64,000 bases of DNA from Ipomoea triloba (lineage: Eukaryota; Streptophyta; Magnoliopsida; Solanales; Convolvulaceae): NCBI RefSeq assembly GCF_003576645.1, contig NC_044925.1:2607921-2671920 (forward strand), in the 5' to 3' direction. Below, one piece after another: positions 60,639 to 64,000 of the stretch. Under the pieces are notes generated by a model. That model was not told the DNA's origin. It was given only the letters and a program-made list of their open reading frames with translations, and searched no databases. The stretch's first letter is position 1. Every line of letters starts with the position of its first letter. Position numbers and translations under genes: made by a program.

Positions 60639-61586
60639 ATGGCAAGTCATTCTACTTCCTCTCTTCCTCACAAAAATGACTCAACCGATGATCATTCATT
60701 TTGGAATGATTTTCAAATATCACCATTGAGGACTAATGTATCTCAAACGAGTATGGATTTAGCCTATGTTCAAGATATAGTGGATTTACAATTAGAGTTC
60801 AACGAAGTTGTTGGTAAGTGTTACACTTTTTCATAAACTTTACTTCTTGTGATATATATTGTTTTAATGGGTAAATTCTTATTAAGGTGATCTAGCTACG
60901 AACGTTGTGGCTAAAAATCAGAATAATATTGCATTTATGGAGGAGAATAATGCCACTTCTGGGATAGCTGTAGGAAGTATTAGTAATGATGTCTTACTTG
61001 GGAAAAATAGGATTAAAAATTCCTTTCGTAATCCCAACACAATAACTAAAGAAGAGATGCTTCAGTATTTACATCTGCAACAAGCTGACGCTGCAAAGAA
61101 ATTATTGATTAGCTCATCTACTTTAAGGAGGGTATGTAGGAAATTAGGAATTTCCGAATGGCCTAACCGGAAATTCTTGACTTTGGAAAGGATGGTAAAA
61201 AATATCCAGGTATTTGCTGTTTATTTATCAACTTAGTAATTGATATTTTTGAATGAGAGATAACAATTTCCTTTTTGTAGGAATTTGGGAATATTCAGGA
61301 TGAAGCGGAGGTTGAAAGGATAAAGAGTGATTTGGAAAATAAGAAGAAAATGTTGCTTGATAATCCAACAATGAAATTGGATAAGGCAACTAATAAACTT
61401 AGAGTTACTATTAATAGTAATATTTCGTATAGGAAAAAATGCAATAAATGTAAACGTTCTTCTTCTTATTACCTTCCTGTAACCCAACCTGAGAGTTCAT
61501 TACATGTTCCTCAATTTTTTGATAATCTAGAATTAAATCCTCAGCAAATAGATGAGGTACTTGATTTTTTGCATAACGATGAATAA
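60639..61586 (+). CDS. RWP-RK domain transcription factor, RKD-like
   Basis: Plant nuclear DNA-binding protein. RKD members act in egg-cell identity, gametophyte and early embryo programmes. Three exons with matching phases (60,639-60,813; 60,887-61,209; 61,281-61,586) give 267 residues, the usual RKD size. The RWP-RK domain lies at about 110-158 (ITKEEMLQYLHLQQADAAKK, then STLRRVCRKLGI) with the signature at 149-154 reading EWPNRK in place of the usual RWPxRK, so the first Arg is lost. A Lys/Glu-rich coiled-coil tail follows (about 165-205), then a basic KKCNKCKRSSS stretch and an acidic end, as in RKD1. The first half (Asn/Ser-rich) is unconserved. The Arg-to-Glu change could alter DNA contact or mark relaxed constraint. 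Confidence 0.8.
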
Positions 61587-62448
61587 AAATATATTCTGAA
61601 TCAATACTCCATACTTTTATCGTTTGGTTCTATCAAGTACATAACCCTTAAAATTATGCATCAGTTTATATATTTTGGCTTATACTTTATTTCTTTCACA
61701 TAGTATTTAGCAAATTGGACATAATTATATATTTATCCCATAATTTTGATAAACATATCGAAAATGAGTTTAGTGGGAAAATCTAACATTTAGGACCTAT
61801 AGCACATATTTATTATCTGAAAAATACTTTACCGATGATTCACATAATTATAGAGCAAACTGTGACACAAAAATAATTATCACATAACAATTATCATGTA
61901 AAGTATGAAATTGTAATTTCTAAAATACTCATTGCAATATTTCATATTTTAAATGATGTTATAATTGAATCATAAATCTGTGATTTCAAACATGAGTACA
62001 ACAATGAATGTAAACTTCTGCTATTTGCTACTACTATTTTAGATTCAAATAAATGGACAAATAGCTAATATAATGTAAAAAAAATACATTGTTGCATTCA
62101 TTAAAACATAAACAATTTCAAATGAAGACTTATACATGCATATAAATTCTTGTCAATCTTAATCTAAAAAAAAGTTATGCCAAACTCAAAATTTTTCATA
62201 ATAGTTCTATTCCACAAAAAAAACTGAAAAAAAAAAAAATTTATAAAAGTTTTGTGAACTGTTCTTTTGACTTTTGTTGTTGCATGTGAATCCTCGGGAT
62301 ACGCGTATAATTTGAAATTGCCAGTTGTTATGCTCCATTCCTTCCTTATTAAATAAAGCAAATGACTGCCTCCAACCTTGCATTTTCTAAACTATCGATT
62401 GTATTATCCTATGTTCCTTCTTCGTTGTTAAAGTAATATACCTGCAGA
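61587..62448. other. Spacer between the two RKD-region genes
   Basis: No gene. About 62,095-62,180 (AAACATAAACAATTTCAAAT, GAAGACTTATACATGCAT, AAATTCTTGTC) repeats 57,405-57,490 inside the Helitron, in the same orientation. Confidence 0.45.
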
Positions 62449-62730
62449 ATGGCACATTATGCCTTTTCTTCATCTTCTCCTAATCAGGTTGAATGCCCTT
62501 GTAGTGATTACTCAGAGCATTATATCTGGGATTACCAGTATGAGGCACTTCCATTGATGCCTACAAATAAAACTATTGGCTTTGCAAAACAATTCTCAGA
62601 GATTGGTAAAGGTAAAACGTGTAATTACTTATACCCTTATACATTTAATGTATTAACACATTTTTTTATACAGAGTTTGATGGCTTATGGGATTTCAAAC
62701 CTGAAGCAGAACGATTCAATTTAATTGCTG
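62449..62730 (+). CDS. 5' part of a second gene, possibly RKD-like, cut by an assembly gap
   Basis: Two exons are visible: 62,449-62,605 (start MAHYAFSSSSPNQVECPCSD) and 62,674-62,730 (EFDGLWDFKPEAERFNLIA). They are joined in phase through GT-AG sites, and a donor at 62,731 leads into the 971-N gap. The protein is Ser/aromatic-rich and unmatched to a domain. It sits 0.9 kb downstream of, and in the same orientation as, the RKD-like gene, and its first intron has the same phase (1). This suggests a tandem paralogue whose RWP-RK domain lies in the gap, which is inference only. Confidence 0.4.
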
Positions 62731-62807
62731 GTAAAGGATTTTACTTTCTTAAAATGAACAATAATGACATCTTTATATGTAGTTGTATTCATAATATATA
62801 TATATAT

Positions 62808-63778
62808 NNNNNNNNNNNNNNNNNNNNNNNNNNNNNNNNNNNNNNNNNNNNNNNNNNNNNNNNNNNNNNNNNNNNNNNNNNNNNNNNNNNNNNNNNNNNN
62901 NNNNNNNNNNNNNNNNNNNNNNNNNNNNNNNNNNNNNNNNNNNNNNNNNNNNNNNNNNNNNNNNNNNNNNNNNNNNNNNNNNNNNNNNNNNNNNNNNNNN
63001 NNNNNNNNNNNNNNNNNNNNNNNNNNNNNNNNNNNNNNNNNNNNNNNNNNNNNNNNNNNNNNNNNNNNNNNNNNNNNNNNNNNNNNNNNNNNNNNNNNNN
63101 NNNNNNNNNNNNNNNNNNNNNNNNNNNNNNNNNNNNNNNNNNNNNNNNNNNNNNNNNNNNNNNNNNNNNNNNNNNNNNNNNNNNNNNNNNNNNNNNNNNN
63201 NNNNNNNNNNNNNNNNNNNNNNNNNNNNNNNNNNNNNNNNNNNNNNNNNNNNNNNNNNNNNNNNNNNNNNNNNNNNNNNNNNNNNNNNNNNNNNNNNNNN
63301 NNNNNNNNNNNNNNNNNNNNNNNNNNNNNNNNNNNNNNNNNNNNNNNNNNNNNNNNNNNNNNNNNNNNNNNNNNNNNNNNNNNNNNNNNNNNNNNNNNNN
63401 NNNNNNNNNNNNNNNNNNNNNNNNNNNNNNNNNNNNNNNNNNNNNNNNNNNNNNNNNNNNNNNNNNNNNNNNNNNNNNNNNNNNNNNNNNNNNNNNNNNN
63501 NNNNNNNNNNNNNNNNNNNNNNNNNNNNNNNNNNNNNNNNNNNNNNNNNNNNNNNNNNNNNNNNNNNNNNNNNNNNNNNNNNNNNNNNNNNNNNNNNNNN
63601 NNNNNNNNNNNNNNNNNNNNNNNNNNNNNNNNNNNNNNNNNNNNNNNNNNNNNNNNNNNNNNNNNNNNNNNNNNNNNNNNNNNNNNNNNNNNNNNNNNNN
63701 NNNNNNNNNNNNNNNNNNNNNNNNNNNNNNNNNNNNNNNNNNNNNNNNNNNNNNNNNNNNNNNNNNNNNNNNNNNNNN
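62808..63778. other. Assembly gap (971 N)
   Basis: A run of Ns starting right after a (TA)n stretch. Reading frames called across it are meaningless. Sequence after it (63,779-64,000) contains a short coding-like stretch (VVYKPSTKKWKEITLAIDT, about 63,835-63,890) ending at a GTATGT donor, too short to assign. Confidence 0.99.
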
Positions 63779-64000
63779 AGTGATATAGATATGTTAAAAA
63801 CTTGAGAAATAGAGAATTCATATTAACCACCAAGGGTGGTGTATAAACCATCCACTAAGAAATGGAAGGAGATAACCTTAGCTATAGATACGGTATGTAC
63901 GTAAAGTATATGTTTACCTTCTTCCTTATGAACTACAGTTTTAAGTATTTGAAAAAATTGAAGTAAATTATAATCATAACATCTCTTTATTTCCTATATT

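Noticed and set aside
62721..63851. Long frames of 339-376 codons
   Set aside because: They consist almost wholly of Ns in the assembly gap.
63835..63890. Exon-like stretch ending at GTATGT
   Set aside because: Only about 19 codons with stops upstream in frame; acceptor and gene identity cannot be fixed after the gap.

Overview
The window is plant nuclear DNA, most likely from a eudicot. It is AT-rich, its genes have GT-AG introns, and it carries plant-specific gene families (a BIN2-type GSK3 kinase, a class II LRR receptor kinase, a CC-NBS-LRR gene, an RKD-type RWP-RK factor). Helitron, SINE, MITE and LTR-element debris is abundant. The species cannot be named from sequence alone.

Layout. 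1-4,375: gene-free, with a tRNA-derived SINE, an inverted-repeat element and a Helitron 3' end. About 4,376-22,741: one uninterrupted 18.4-kb tandem satellite, roughly 110 monomers of about 167 bp, with several levels of higher-order repetition and a single N at 21,687 beside a 0.9-kb near-duplicate. 22,742-33,900: a transposon graveyard with a frameshifted fragment carrying Asn-Asp-Pro-Asn repeats, a Ty1/copia RNase H fragment with one LTR, a Helitron end, SINEs, and two elements of about 1.3 kb with long terminal inverted repeats.

33,964-38,322 (+): a complete 12-exon GSK3/shaggy kinase of 382 codons, closest to the BIN2 clade, with a SINE in intron 6. 40,662-44,154 (+): a complete 11-exon LRR receptor kinase of 623 codons, of the At5g45780 type, with an assembly gap in intron 2. 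49,661-52,630 (-): an intron-less 989-aa CC-NBS-LRR immune-receptor gene, set among duplicated transposon debris. 55,041-55,745: an inverted-repeat element bounded on both sides by (TA)n. 56,952 rightwards: a Helitron 3' end followed by an RPA70-like gene in the same orientation. 60,639-61,586 (+): a three-exon RWP-RK (RKD-like) gene, followed by the start of a second gene that runs into a 971-N gap.

The genes do not form a pathway. BIN2-like (brassinosteroid signalling), the receptor kinase, the NLR and the RKD factor are independent plant loci separated by repeats. The least explained feature is the satellite. Most monomers carry four CAGGT half-sites, three of them at 11-bp spacing, and their wording resembles the terminal repeats of nearby DNA transposons.
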